Shown: positions 17,777-25,104 of the stretch, piece by piece
Position numbering within the stretch: the first letter of the stretch is position 1
Layout: every line of letters starts with the position of its first letter
Source of the DNA: Clostridia bacterium
Lineage (GTDB): Bacteria; Bacillota; Clostridia; Christensenellales; Aristaeellaceae
Direction of reading: 5' to 3'
NCBI GenBank assembly: GCA_017395685.1
Contig: JAFQOD010000072.1
Span: 1-64,000, forward strand
Length of the DNA stretch: 64,000 bases
The notes under the pieces: generated by a model
Database searches by the model: none
What the model was told of the DNA's origin: nothing
The model's input: the letters and a program-made list of their open reading frames with translations, nothing else
Translations under genes and position numbers: made by a program

Positions 17777-17805
17777 CCCGCTCAACCAATGGTTGGGCGG
17801 GATTT
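17777..17805 (+). terminator. glgP terminator, overlapping a CAACC-N3-GGTTG palindrome
   Basis: CCCGCTCAACC (17777-17787) pairs with GGTTGGGCGGG (17791-17801, one G-U), followed by ATTTT. The core CAACC-AAT-GGTTG (17783-17795) is the same motif as the three palindromes at 18714-18765. Confidence 0.65.
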
Positions 17806-17825
17806 TCGCTATTGTTGATGCCATT

Positions 17826-17836
17826 CAACCATTGAT
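17826..17836 (+). promoter_or_regulatory. CAACC half-site in front of the first XRE regulator
   Basis: CAACCATTGAT matches, on the other strand, ATCAATGGTTG at 18755-18765 in front of the second regulator. It lies 26 bases upstream of a TATACT -10 element (17863-17868) whose -35 region is poor, so it could be an activator or autoregulator site. Confidence 0.4.
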
Positions 17837-17894
17837 CTGTGTTTTTTCCCATTCTTTCTTGCTATACTGGGGCAAAAGAAAGGAGAATGTAGCC

Positions 17895-18395
17895 ATGGAA
17901 ATGACCTTAGGTAAACGGATCGCCGCCCTGCGCCGGCAAAGGGGCATGACCCAGGAAGAATTGGCAGAAAAGCTGGGGGTATCTGCCCAGGCGGTATCCA
18001 AATGGGAAAATGAACTTTCCTGCCCGGATATTATGCTGCTGCCCGCCCTGGCCAGGCTGCTGCATGTGACGGTGGATGCGCTGCTCACCGGCGAAGCCAT
18101 CCCCGAAACCCAATTGATCCCCGACGCCCACCGGAAACCCCTGGATCAGATGCTGCTCAAAATTTTTATTCTGGATACTAAAGGAGATAAGGTGCGCATC
18201 AATCTGCCCCTGGCGCTGGTGAAAATGGGGCTGGAGATGGGTATGTCCGGCGGTTCACTTTCCGTCAACGGCTCCAAAGCGCTGGAAAAAATCGATCTCA
18301 ATCAGCTGATGGCCCTGGTGGAAAGGGGCGTTCTGGGCAAGCTGGTGGAAATCGACAGCGGAGACGGGGATCATCTGGAAGTCTGGGTGGAATAA
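17895..18395 (+). CDS. XRE-family regulator with SHOCT/YvlB-like C-terminus
   Basis: 166 residues. Residues 5-60 form a helix-turn-helix of the XRE/Cro type (MTQEELAEKLGVSAQAVSKWEN, recognition helix QAVSKWEN). After a linker the C-terminal half (KVRINLPLALVKMGLEMG, then IDLNQLMALVERGVLGKLVEIDSGDGDHLEVWVE) resembles the SHOCT-like/YvlB N-terminal module often found in envelope-stress proteins of Firmicutes. AAAGGAG precedes the ATG at 17895. A small related gene follows after three bases. It probably regulates itself and the neighbouring genes through the shared palindromes. Signal unknown. Confidence 0.82.
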   Translation: MEMTLGKRIAALRRQRGMTQEELAEKLGVSAQAVSKWENELSCPDIMLLPALARLLHVTVDALLTGEAIPETQLIPDAHRKPLDQMLLKIFILDTKGDKVRINLPLALVKMGLEMGMSGGSLSVNGSKALEKIDLNQLMALVERGVLGKLVEIDSGDGDHLEVWVE

Positions 18396-18398
18396 ATT

Positions 18399-18677
18399 AT
18401 GCGAATCATCATCGAATCCAAAGGCAGCAGCCGCACCATCCATCTTCATCTGCCCACAGCACTGCTCTGCAATGCCATCACCGCCGGGATCCTGTGCAAA
18501 AAATCCGCCAAGCCGGAAGAAACCAGCAATGCAGAAATTGAAATCAGCCACCATATCACCTATCCCCAGGCCCGGAAGCTGATGCGTTTTCTTCGCAAAT
18601 GCCGTCATTTTATGAATGGGATGCCCCTGGTGCAAATCGATGAAGCCGATGGCAGTAAGGTGGAAATTCATCTGTAA
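18399..18677 (+). CDS. Small SHOCT/YvlB-like companion protein
   Basis: 92 residues. Its layout repeats that of the C-terminal half of the preceding regulator: an N-terminal strand with IHLHLPTALLCNAITAG (compare INLPLALVKMGLEMG), a helix, and a final KVEIHL strand after an acidic IDEADGS turn (compare IDSGDGDHLEVWVE). It has no DNA-binding domain and could pair with the regulator's C-terminal module. The ATG follows the previous stop by three bases with no separate strong ribosome binding site, indicating coupled translation. Confidence 0.7.
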   Translation: MRIIIESKGSSRTIHLHLPTALLCNAITAGILCKKSAKPEETSNAEIEISHHITYPQARKLMRFLRKCRHFMNGMPLVQIDEADGSKVEIHL

Positions 18678-18682
18678 AACCA

Positions 18683-18712
18683 AAGGCGATGAGCCCTTTC
18701 ATCGCCTGTTTT
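18683..18712 (+). terminator. Terminator of the first XRE operon
   Basis: AGGCGATGA pairs with TCATCGCCT, followed by GTTTTT. Confidence 0.8.
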
Positions 18713-18713
18713 T

Positions 18714-18765
18714 CAACCGCCGGTTGCAACCAGCGGTTGCATTTTACCGTTTCAATCAATGGTTG
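18714..18765 (+). promoter_or_regulatory. Three CAACC-N3-GGTTG palindromes (operator array)
   Basis: Sites at 18714-18726 (spacer GCC), 18727-18739 (spacer AGC) and 18753-18765 (CAATC-AAT-GGTTG). Starts are 13 and 26 bases apart, that is, multiples of 13. The last site overlaps the -35 region of the second XRE gene. The same 13-bp palindrome occurs at 17783-17795 near the first XRE gene. Confidence 0.65.
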
Positions 18766-18766
18766 C

Positions 18767-18795
18767 TTGCCAAATTATCCCGCTTCCTCTATGCT
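18767..18795 (+). promoter_or_regulatory. Promoter of the second XRE regulator
   Basis: TTGCCA (18767-18772), 17-base spacer, TATGCT (18790-18795). It abuts the palindrome at 18753-18765. Confidence 0.7.
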
Positions 18796-18841
18796 GAGAA
18801 CACAAGCGGCCGCAAATCATCCATCAAAGGAGTGCATTATC

Positions 18842-20113
18842 GTGATCGATAATTTAACCGTCGGCAAGGCAATCGCTTCCCTACGCATCCAGAAAAAGCT
18901 GAGCCAGCAAGCCCTGGCCGATTTATGCAGCGTCACCCATCAGGCGGTATCCAAATGGGAGAATGGCATGGCCCTGCCGGATATGCAGACCATGCTGTTT
19001 CTCAGTAAATTTTTCCAGGTATCCATGGAAGATATATTAACCGGAACACTGCCCACACAAGCCGAAAAGGAAATGGCGCTCCCCCCTCAAGCGCCGCCGG
19101 AAGAACCCAAGAAACATTCCTCAGATTGTGAAACCCTGCAGGATGCCGCAAATTTTCAATGCGAAGATTGCTGCTGCGATGCTGAGCAGCAATTTTCTCC
19201 CATGGGGTGGGAAGAAATTATGGGACTGGCCCCCTTTGCCAGCAAAAAGACCTTGGATCAATTGGTAAAGCAAAAACTGCAGCAGGGCAGTTCGATGGAT
19301 CGGGGAATGCTCATGGGCTTGATCCCCTTTATCAGTCGGGAAATGACGGAAGAATTATGCAGGCAATGCATAAATAGGCAGGATTCAGATTTTCTGTTTG
19401 CCATCGCACCCTTTGTAGGCAGAGAATTTCTGGGCAATGCGGTAAAATCCATCCCGGATGCCCAGCAGCGCCTGCAGGCCGTCATGGGCCTGATTCCCTT
19501 CCTGCCCAAGGAAACGGCAGATGAATGGATCCTGCAGGCAGCCCGCTCATCCAATGCCCCTCAGCCGCAAAATCCCCATTCTTTCAAGCAGCCTGAAGCC
19601 GAACCCAAAGAACGTCCCCTGATGCGTATTGCCCGAAAAGCAGTAGCAGATGATAACGAATCCTGGCTCTGCGATCACGCTGAGAATCTGACAGCAGCAG
19701 AGATGAATCAGCTGATCGATCCCCTCAGTGATAAAGGGAAATGGAATGTGCTGCTGGAAATGGCAGTGCATATGGAGAACGCCGCCCTTTCCCATCTGAT
19801 TCAAAATGGAATCCAGCAACGGCAATGGGACTTCTTAACAGAAATTGCCGCGCATGCTGACGGCCCCGCCCTCCGCTCCATCATTCAAGGGGCCATCGAT
19901 CAGCAGAAATGGAGCGTATTGGAGGAAATCGCAGTATATGCCGATGATTTTGCCGAGCTGATCGCCGCAGCCGCCGGAAAGGCCGGGCAATGGGATCTAT
20001 TGGAAAACATACTGGGATACCTTCCCCGGGAAAGCCTGCAGCAAATGCTGGATGAGGCCATCCGTAAATCCAACTGGGATATGATCAACCGGATCACCGA
20101 ATATCTGGCGTAA
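18842..20113 (+). CDS. XRE regulator fused to two kinds of helical repeats
   Basis: 423 residues from a GTG start with AAAGGAG 7 bases upstream. Residues 1-65 form an XRE helix-turn-helix with the same recognition segment (HQAVSKWENG) as the regulator at 17895. After a linker with a cysteine cluster (CEDCCCD) come about four units around M-G-L-x-P-F (residues 120-236: MGLAPFASKKT, MGLIPFISREM, FAIAPFVGREF, MGLIPFLPKET). From about residue 297 a second series of five units of 29-31 residues starts with W (KWNVLLEMAVH, QWDFLTEIAAH, KWSVLEEIAVY, QWDLLENILGY, NWDMINRITEY). Together this predicts an alpha-solenoid sensor. No known family was recognised for the repeats. Confidence 0.8.
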   Translation: MIDNLTVGKAIASLRIQKKLSQQALADLCSVTHQAVSKWENGMALPDMQTMLFLSKFFQVSMEDILTGTLPTQAEKEMALPPQAPPEEPKKHSSDCETLQDAANFQCEDCCCDAEQQFSPMGWEEIMGLAPFASKKTLDQLVKQKLQQGSSMDRGMLMGLIPFISREMTEELCRQCINRQDSDFLFAIAPFVGREFLGNAVKSIPDAQQRLQAVMGLIPFLPKETADEWILQAARSSNAPQPQNPHSFKQPEAEPKERPLMRIARKAVADDNESWLCDHAENLTAAEMNQLIDPLSDKGKWNVLLEMAVHMENAALSHLIQNGIQQRQWDFLTEIAAHADGPALRSIIQGAIDQQKWSVLEEIAVYADDFAELIAAAAGKAGQWDLLENILGYLPRESLQQMLDEAIRKSNWDMINRITEYLA

Positions 20114-20116
20114 AGA

Positions 20117-20151
20117 AAAGCCCTGCTGCCGCAATGCTGCAGCAGGGCTTT
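20117..20151. terminator. Bidirectional terminator
   Basis: GCCCTGCTGC (20120-20129) pairs with GCAGCAGGGC (20139-20148) with A and T runs on the outsides, between convergent genes. Confidence 0.8.
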
Positions 20152-20169
20152 CACAACAAACATCCGGTG

Positions 20170-21018
20170 TTATTCCGGCATGACGCTTAGGATAAATTTC
20201 AGGGCGGCCTGAAGGGCGGGCAGGTTATCCTCCATCCCCTCAAATTCATAGGATACCACGCCCTCATAGCCCGCAGCCTTCAGCATCTGCAGGCATTTTT
20301 TGATGGGCACCACCCCATGGCCCGCCACGGTGCCCCGCAGATAATTGCCGTTCCGGGAGGGGAACCAGCCCTCCCCCGGATCATCTGCATCAAAGGATTT
20401 CACCAGAAAATCCTTCACATGCACATGGAAGGCATAAGGGGCGGCGATGGGCACGGCACGAAGGGGATTATCATCGGCACAGAGGAAATTGCCCATATCG
20501 ATCAGCCAGCCGTAGTTTTTATGATTTACCGTCCCGATCAGCGTTTCCACCCGCTCCGCATCCTGCAGGATGTAGCCGTGATTTTCGGTGCAGGTCTTTA
20601 CGCCCTTTGCCATAGCATACTCAGAAACCTCCCGAATGAGGGGGGCCATTTTCTCAATGGCGGCGCGCCAGCACATGCCCTCCGGCAGGCCCCAGCAGGC
20701 GTCATGCCGCATCACCTTTGCCCCCAGCAGGGCGGCGATATCCACCTGGCCCTTCACCCGTTCCACTTCATTTTCCCGGCTGAGGAAATCCGCCCCAACG
20801 GTGTAGGCGGCGATCTCCAGCCCGATAGCCTCGCAGTGAGCACGGATTTCCTGGGCCAGCGCTGCCAGGCTGTCCGCCGGCTGCACCTTCAGGGAAAGAT
20901 CGATGAATTCAATGGCGTCATAGCCCATTTCCTTGGCCAGATCACAGATCTGAAGATAATTGGCCCCGGTTTTTTTCATATATTGGCTGAAGCTGTAGGA
21001 AGATACACCGATTTTCAT
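20170..21018 (-). CDS. Sugar phosphate isomerase/epimerase family (TIM barrel)
   Basis: 282 residues from the ATG at 21018 (AAGGAGTG upstream). It has the AP-endonuclease-2-type TIM barrel fold: GVSSYSFSQYM at strand 1, GYDAIEFIDLSL at strand 2, LGAKVMRHDACWG, KTCTENHGYILQD with the metal-binding Glu and the His of ENHG, YGWLIDMGNFLCAD, YAFHVHVKDF with the metal His residues, and VSYEFEGMED with a final metal Glu. These proteins isomerise keto/aldo sugars or inositol derivatives; the substrate cannot be told. It stands alone, so context does not help. Confidence 0.85.
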   Translation of the reverse strand: MKIGVSSYSFSQYMKKTGANYLQICDLAKEMGYDAIEFIDLSLKVQPADSLAALAQEIRAHCEAIGLEIAAYTVGADFLSRENEVERVKGQVDIAALLGAKVMRHDACWGLPEGMCWRAAIEKMAPLIREVSEYAMAKGVKTCTENHGYILQDAERVETLIGTVNHKNYGWLIDMGNFLCADDNPLRAVPIAAPYAFHVHVKDFLVKSFDADDPGEGWFPSRNGNYLRGTVAGHGVVPIKKCLQMLKAAGYEGVVSYEFEGMEDNLPALQAALKFILSVMPE

Positions 21019-21121
21019 ATTCTCACTCCTTATCGGGGAAGGCATGGCGCCGTCACCCTTGATATGGGCATTATAGCATAACCCTCCGGCCCCGGCAAGC
21101 AGCCGGCCGGCGGTTCAAAGG

Positions 21122-21157
21122 GGTAAAAAAATACGCAGCAGGCAAATAACTCGCTGC
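21122..21157 (-). terminator. Terminator of the HPr-like gene
   Basis: CGCAGC (21133-21138) pairs with GCTGCG (21152-21157); on the minus strand the stem is followed by TATTTTTTTAC. Confidence 0.7.
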
Positions 21158-21171
21158 GCAATTTTTTTACA

Positions 21172-21399
21172 TCAGATGGTGAACTGCTGGATATCAGCGA
21201 TCAGATCATCGCAATCATCATCATATACATCCAGGGTGATGGGCTTGCTCAGATCCAGGGAGAAAATGCCCAGGATGGACTTGGCGTCTACCACGTGACG
21301 GCCGGCACGCAGGTCCACTTCGTAGGGATAACGGTTCACAGTGTTTACAAAGGTCTTTACTTCTTCAGCAAAGCTCAGCTTAATGGGTACAGATTTCAT
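21172..21399 (-). CDS. HPr-like protein lacking the phospho-histidine
   Basis: 75 residues, a little shorter than HPr. The second half matches HPr/Crh closely: YEVDLRAGRHVVDAKSILGIFSLDL corresponds to the segment around Ser46 (compare NAKSIMGLMSL in Crh), with Ser46 kept in DAKS. The active-site block G-x-H15-A-R-P-A is replaced by LSFAEEVKTFV, with no histidine, so it cannot accept phosphate from enzyme I. This is like Bacillus Crh (Gln15), which acts only in CcpA-dependent carbon regulation after Ser46 phosphorylation. A regulatory role is inferred. AAGGAGGTG precedes the ATG; its own terminator follows. Confidence 0.8.
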   Translation of the reverse strand: MKSVPIKLSFAEEVKTFVNTVNRYPYEVDLRAGRHVVDAKSILGIFSLDLSKPITLDVYDDDCDDLIADIQQFTI

Positions 21400-21462
21400 G
21401 GGTAACGCACCTCCTTGATATTGTATTCATTATATCAGAAACATTTCCAATTTGCAAGGCAA

Positions 21463-22908
21463 TCAGCCCAGTTTTTCCATGGCGGCATGCAGTCGGCGCA
21501 GCGTTTCATCCCTGCCCAGCAGATACATGATTTCGAAGGCGCCGCCGGGGGTATTGGCCAGGCCGGAAATGGCGATGCGCAGGGGCCAGAGCACTGCGCC
21601 GTTCTTTTTGCCGGATTCGGCGATGGCGGCCATCACGGTATCATGCAGGTTCTGCTCCGTCCAATCCTGGATGCCCTCGATGACGGGCAGCATCAGCGTC
21701 AGATTTTCCTTGGCCACCGTTTCATCGCACTTCATCTTTTTATGGAAATAGAGGGAAAGATCATATTCCGGCATTTCGGCCAGGAAGGAAATCATATCCG
21801 GGATGCGGTTGAATACCTCCGTGCGGCCCTGCATCAATTCGGCCAGGCGGCGGTAATCCATGCCCTTTCCGGCCAGCACCTGATCAAACCAGGGGGTGGC
21901 CATCCGAAGGTAATCCTCAAAATCCATTTTCGCGATATACTGGGCGTTCATCCAGGTCAGCTTGGTCACGTCAAAAATGCCAGGGGAGGTATTGAGCCGC
22001 TTGATATCAAAGGCTTCGATCAGTTCCTCCATGGTGAAGAATTCCCGGTCGTCCCCGGGATTCCAGCCCACCAGCGCCAGATAATTGATCAGTGCTTCCT
22101 TCAGATAGCCCTTGCTGATGAAATCGGAATAATAGGCGTCGCCGTCACGCTTGGAAAGCTTATGCTGGGCATCCCGCATAACGGTGGTCAGATGCACATA
22201 CTTGGGGATTTCCCAGCCGAAGGCCTTGTACAAAAGATTGTATTTGGGGGTGGAGGAGAGATATTCCATGCCCCGCAGCACATGGGTGATGCCCATCAGA
22301 TGATCATCGATCACGTTGGCGAAGTTATAGGTGGGCATGCTGTCCGCCTTGATCAGCACCATATCATCCAGATCGCTGTTGGGGAAGGCGATATGGCCGA
22401 ATACTTCGTCATCATAGGCAGATTCCCCCTCAGTGGGGCAATTGAGGCGGATGACGTAGGGGGTGCCGGCATCAAGCTTTGCCTGGATTTCTTCCTTGGA
22501 AAGATTGAGGCAATGCTTGTCATACTTGAATACTTCGCCCCTGGCCTCAGCGGCGGCACGGCGCTCATCCAGTTCTTCCTTGGTGCAGAAGCAATAATAG
22601 GCAGCGCCCTTTTCCACCAGTTCCTTGGCGTAGGGCAGATACATATGCTTGCGGTCAGACTGCACATAGGGGCCGTAATCGCCCCCCACATCGGGGCCTT
22701 CATCCCAATCCATGCCGCAGCCCCGCAGGGTATCATAGATCACCTCGGTGGCGCCTTCCACAAAGCGCTCCTGATCGGTATCCTCAATGCGCAGGATGAA
22801 TTTGCCCCCATGCTTCCTGGCAAACAGGTAGGCATAAAGCGCCGTGCGCACCCCGCCCAGATGCATAAAGCCCGTAGGGGACGGCGCAAAACGAGTACGT
22901 ACTTCCAT
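21463..22908 (-). CDS. gltX: Glutamyl-tRNA synthetase
   Basis: 481 residues, class I synthetase. The HIGH-type motif is in FAPSPTGFMHLGGVRTALY (residues 7-25), the Asp/Glu block is RIEDTDQERF, and the KMSKS-type motif is HKLSKRDGDA. It charges tRNA-Glu; because a separate GlnRS lies just upstream, this enzyme may be discriminating. TTGGAGGAAT precedes the ATG. It follows glnS on the same strand with 135 bases between, in which a very stable hairpin sits. Confidence 0.96.
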   Translation of the reverse strand: MEVRTRFAPSPTGFMHLGGVRTALYAYLFARKHGGKFILRIEDTDQERFVEGATEVIYDTLRGCGMDWDEGPDVGGDYGPYVQSDRKHMYLPYAKELVEKGAAYYCFCTKEELDERRAAAEARGEVFKYDKHCLNLSKEEIQAKLDAGTPYVIRLNCPTEGESAYDDEVFGHIAFPNSDLDDMVLIKADSMPTYNFANVIDDHLMGITHVLRGMEYLSSTPKYNLLYKAFGWEIPKYVHLTTVMRDAQHKLSKRDGDAYYSDFISKGYLKEALINYLALVGWNPGDDREFFTMEELIEAFDIKRLNTSPGIFDVTKLTWMNAQYIAKMDFEDYLRMATPWFDQVLAGKGMDYRRLAELMQGRTEVFNRIPDMISFLAEMPEYDLSLYFHKKMKCDETVAKENLTLMLPVIEGIQDWTEQNLHDTVMAAIAESGKKNGAVLWPLRIAISGLANTPGGAFEIMYLLGRDETLRRLHAAMEKLG

Positions 22909-22927
22909 GATTATTCCTCCAATATTT

Positions 22928-22965
22928 GCGGGGGAGGGGCTTTTGAGTCAAAAGCCCCTCCCCGC
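22928..22965 (-). promoter_or_regulatory. Very stable hairpin between glnS and gltX
   Basis: A 16-bp stem (22928-22944 with 22950-22965, one bulged base) closes a 5-nt loop. No T run follows in either direction, so it is not a simple terminator. It ends 20 bases before the gltX start codon and could control stability or translation of gltX. Confidence 0.5.
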
Positions 22966-23043
22966 ACCCCCACCGAAAACCGATTCGGGATGGAAGAAAT
23001 GAAGCTTCTACAAGCACACTCCCCGAGTTTATTCATTCAATCA

Positions 23044-24735
23044 TTACACTTTGAAACTGCTCTTGAGGCTGACCACCCGATTATACACGGAATGATCTTC
23101 CGTGCTGTCCTGATCCATGCAGAAATAGCCGTTGCGCAGGAACTGGAAGGTATCCCCCGTTTTGGCAACCGCCAGGGCATGTTCGCAATAGCCCTGCACC
23201 ACGATCAGGGAATCGGGAGAGAGGAAACGGGTTACATCCTTCTTTTCTTCGGGGGAAGCGGTATCCCATTCCTCGGTCATCAGCTGATCATACAGCCGGC
23301 CTTCGAAGGGGGCGCAATCCCGGGCATTGACCCAGTGAATGGTGCCCTTTACCTTCCGGTTGGCGCCTTCAGAGCCGCTGCGGGAAGAAAGATCGATGGA
23401 GCATTCCACGTAATCGATTTCCCCGTTTTCATTCTTGACCACATTTTCGCACTTGATGATATAGGCACCCTTCAGGCGAACCTCGCCCTCCGGCTTGAGA
23501 CGGAAGAACTTCTTGGGGGGTTCTTCCATGAAATCTTCTTTTTCAATCCAGATTTCCTTGCTGATGGTTACATTCCTTGCGCCCATTTCCGGGAAATCGG
23601 GATGATTTTCCATGGGCAGTTCATCCTGCCAGTCATCGGGCACATTGGTAAAGACCACCTTCAGGGGATTGAGCACCGCCATGGCCCGGGGCATTTTTTC
23701 CATATCCGCCCGGACGCAGGCATCCAGCATCTGCACATCCACGGTGGAATCGGCCTTGGCCAGGCCCACCTGCTCCACAAAGCTGCGGATGGCGCTGCCG
23801 GTATAGCCCCTGCGGCGCATGCCGCACAGGGTGGGCATCCGGGGATCATCCCAGCCGGATACGAAGTTTTCTTCCACCAGCCGGCGCAGATGCCGCTTGC
23901 TCATCACGGTGCGGGTGATATTGAGCCTTGCAAATTCGATCTGCCGGGGGCCGTGATACACGCCGCCGTTGACGATGGCTTCCTTATGGAAGCCCGCATG
24001 CTCGCAGAACCAATCATACAAAGGCCGGTGATTTTCAAATTCCAGAGAGCACAGGGAGAAGGTGATGCCTTCGAACGCATCGGAGAGGGGATGGGCAAAA
24101 TCATACATGGGATAGATGCACCATTCCTTACCGGTGCGCCAATGCTCCTTATACAGGATGCGGTACATGGCAGGATCCCGCATGTTGATATTGGGGGACG
24201 CCATATCGATCTTGGCCCGCAGGATATACCGGCCCTCTTCAAATTCACCGGCCTTCATCCGGCGGAACAGATCCAGGCTTTCTTCCATGGGGCGATCCCG
24301 CCAGGGGGAATTTTTGCCGGGGGTGGTCAGGGTGCCCCGGTATTCCCGCATTTCATCGGCGGAAAGCTCATCCACATAAGCCAGGCCCCGCTTGATGAAA
24401 TCCTCGGCGATATCATACAGCCGCTGATAATAATCGCTGGCAAAGAACAGGCCGCCCGTCCAGTGGAAGCCCAGCCATTCGATATCCCGCTTGATGCCCT
24501 CGGCATATTCATTATCTTCCTTGGCGGGATTGGTATCATCAAAGCGCAGATTGCACAGCCCGTTATATTTTTCCGCCGTGCCAAAATCCGTTACCAGGGC
24601 CTTGCAGTGGCCGATATGCAGATATCCGTTGGGTTCAGGGGGAAAACGGGTATGCACTTGCTGGCAACGCCCCTTCTCCAAATCCTGATCGATGGCGTCC
24701 CAGATAAAATTGCTGCGTACCACTTCGTTTTCCAT
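23044..24735 (-). CDS. glnS: Glutaminyl-tRNA synthetase
   Basis: 563 residues. Class I signature RFPPEPNGYLHIGHCKAL (residues 31-48), the LRFDDTNPAKED block that distinguishes the Glx enzymes, and KMSKS-type VMSKRHLRRLV. The C-terminal third is the beta-barrel anticodon-binding part (for example FFRLKPEGEVRLKGAYIIKCE). Many Firmicutes lack glnS and make Gln-tRNA through GatCAB; presence here suggests direct charging and possibly old transfer, as seen in some clostridia. CAAGGAGGTT precedes the ATG. Confidence 0.95.
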   Translation of the reverse strand: MENEVVRSNFIWDAIDQDLEKGRCQQVHTRFPPEPNGYLHIGHCKALVTDFGTAEKYNGLCNLRFDDTNPAKEDNEYAEGIKRDIEWLGFHWTGGLFFASDYYQRLYDIAEDFIKRGLAYVDELSADEMREYRGTLTTPGKNSPWRDRPMEESLDLFRRMKAGEFEEGRYILRAKIDMASPNINMRDPAMYRILYKEHWRTGKEWCIYPMYDFAHPLSDAFEGITFSLCSLEFENHRPLYDWFCEHAGFHKEAIVNGGVYHGPRQIEFARLNITRTVMSKRHLRRLVEENFVSGWDDPRMPTLCGMRRRGYTGSAIRSFVEQVGLAKADSTVDVQMLDACVRADMEKMPRAMAVLNPLKVVFTNVPDDWQDELPMENHPDFPEMGARNVTISKEIWIEKEDFMEEPPKKFFRLKPEGEVRLKGAYIIKCENVVKNENGEIDYVECSIDLSSRSGSEGANRKVKGTIHWVNARDCAPFEGRLYDQLMTEEWDTASPEEKKDVTRFLSPDSLIVVQGYCEHALAVAKTGDTFQFLRNGYFCMDQDSTEDHSVYNRVVSLKSSFKV

Positions 24736-24907
24736 AACCTAACCTCCTTGCAAAATTCATGCCCAAAGCGCGCCCTAAAAGGCGCTTGTTTCATTATATA
24801 CTTTCCCCTGCCAAATAGCAAGGAATATTGAAGAAAAAAGCGCATATCTTTTCCTGTTCATTTCCATGTGCTGTCATTTTCCGTAAAATATTTTCCATAT
24901 CTCCCGA

Positions 24908-24936
24908 TTGACGAAGAATGTCCTTTATGGTACCAT
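24908..24936 (+). promoter_or_regulatory. Promoter of the Na/Pi cotransporter leader
   Basis: TTGACG (24908-24913), 17-base spacer, TACCAT (24931-24936). Transcription would begin about 20 bases before the structured leader. Confidence 0.5.
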
Positions 24937-24962
24937 ATTTTCGATTGGGCTTGATGGAATTG

Positions 24963-25083
24963 CGTGGCAGTAAACCAGCCGCCTTCCTGAAATCCCGCTC
25001 CTTCCCCGGGGAAGCAAAGCCTTCCTGGGCCAACGTTGCGCATGAAGGCAGAGCTGTTTCCACGGCTCTGCTTTTAATCTTTA
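24963..25083 (+). promoter_or_regulatory. Structured leader with terminator (candidate riboswitch)
   Basis: CGTGG (24963-24967) can pair with CCACG (25060-25064), closing a folded domain that contains a hairpin CTTCCCC/GGGGAAG, GCAAAGCC (25014-25021) and GGGCC (25028-25032). The 3' strand of the closing stem lies in the loop of a strong terminator (GCAGAGC 25048-25054 with GCTCTGC 25065-25071, then TTTTAATCTTT). The two folds exclude each other, the classic riboswitch plan. GCAAAGCC...GGGCC recalls the core of the GEMM-I (c-di-GMP-I) class, but the 5' part is not a clean match, so the ligand is open. Confidence 0.45.
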
Positions 25084-25104
25084 TAAAGGAGTATTTTCGA
25101 CTCT

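Noticed and set aside
15293-17824. Very long minus-strand frame opposite glgP (also opposite gltX, glnS, uvrB, ftsH)
   Set aside because: Long antisense frames arise from the strong third-position GC bias of the real genes; they lack start signals and known domains.
22928-22965. T-box for gltX
   Set aside because: No specifier loop or T-box sequence TGGNACC is present; only one hairpin is seen.
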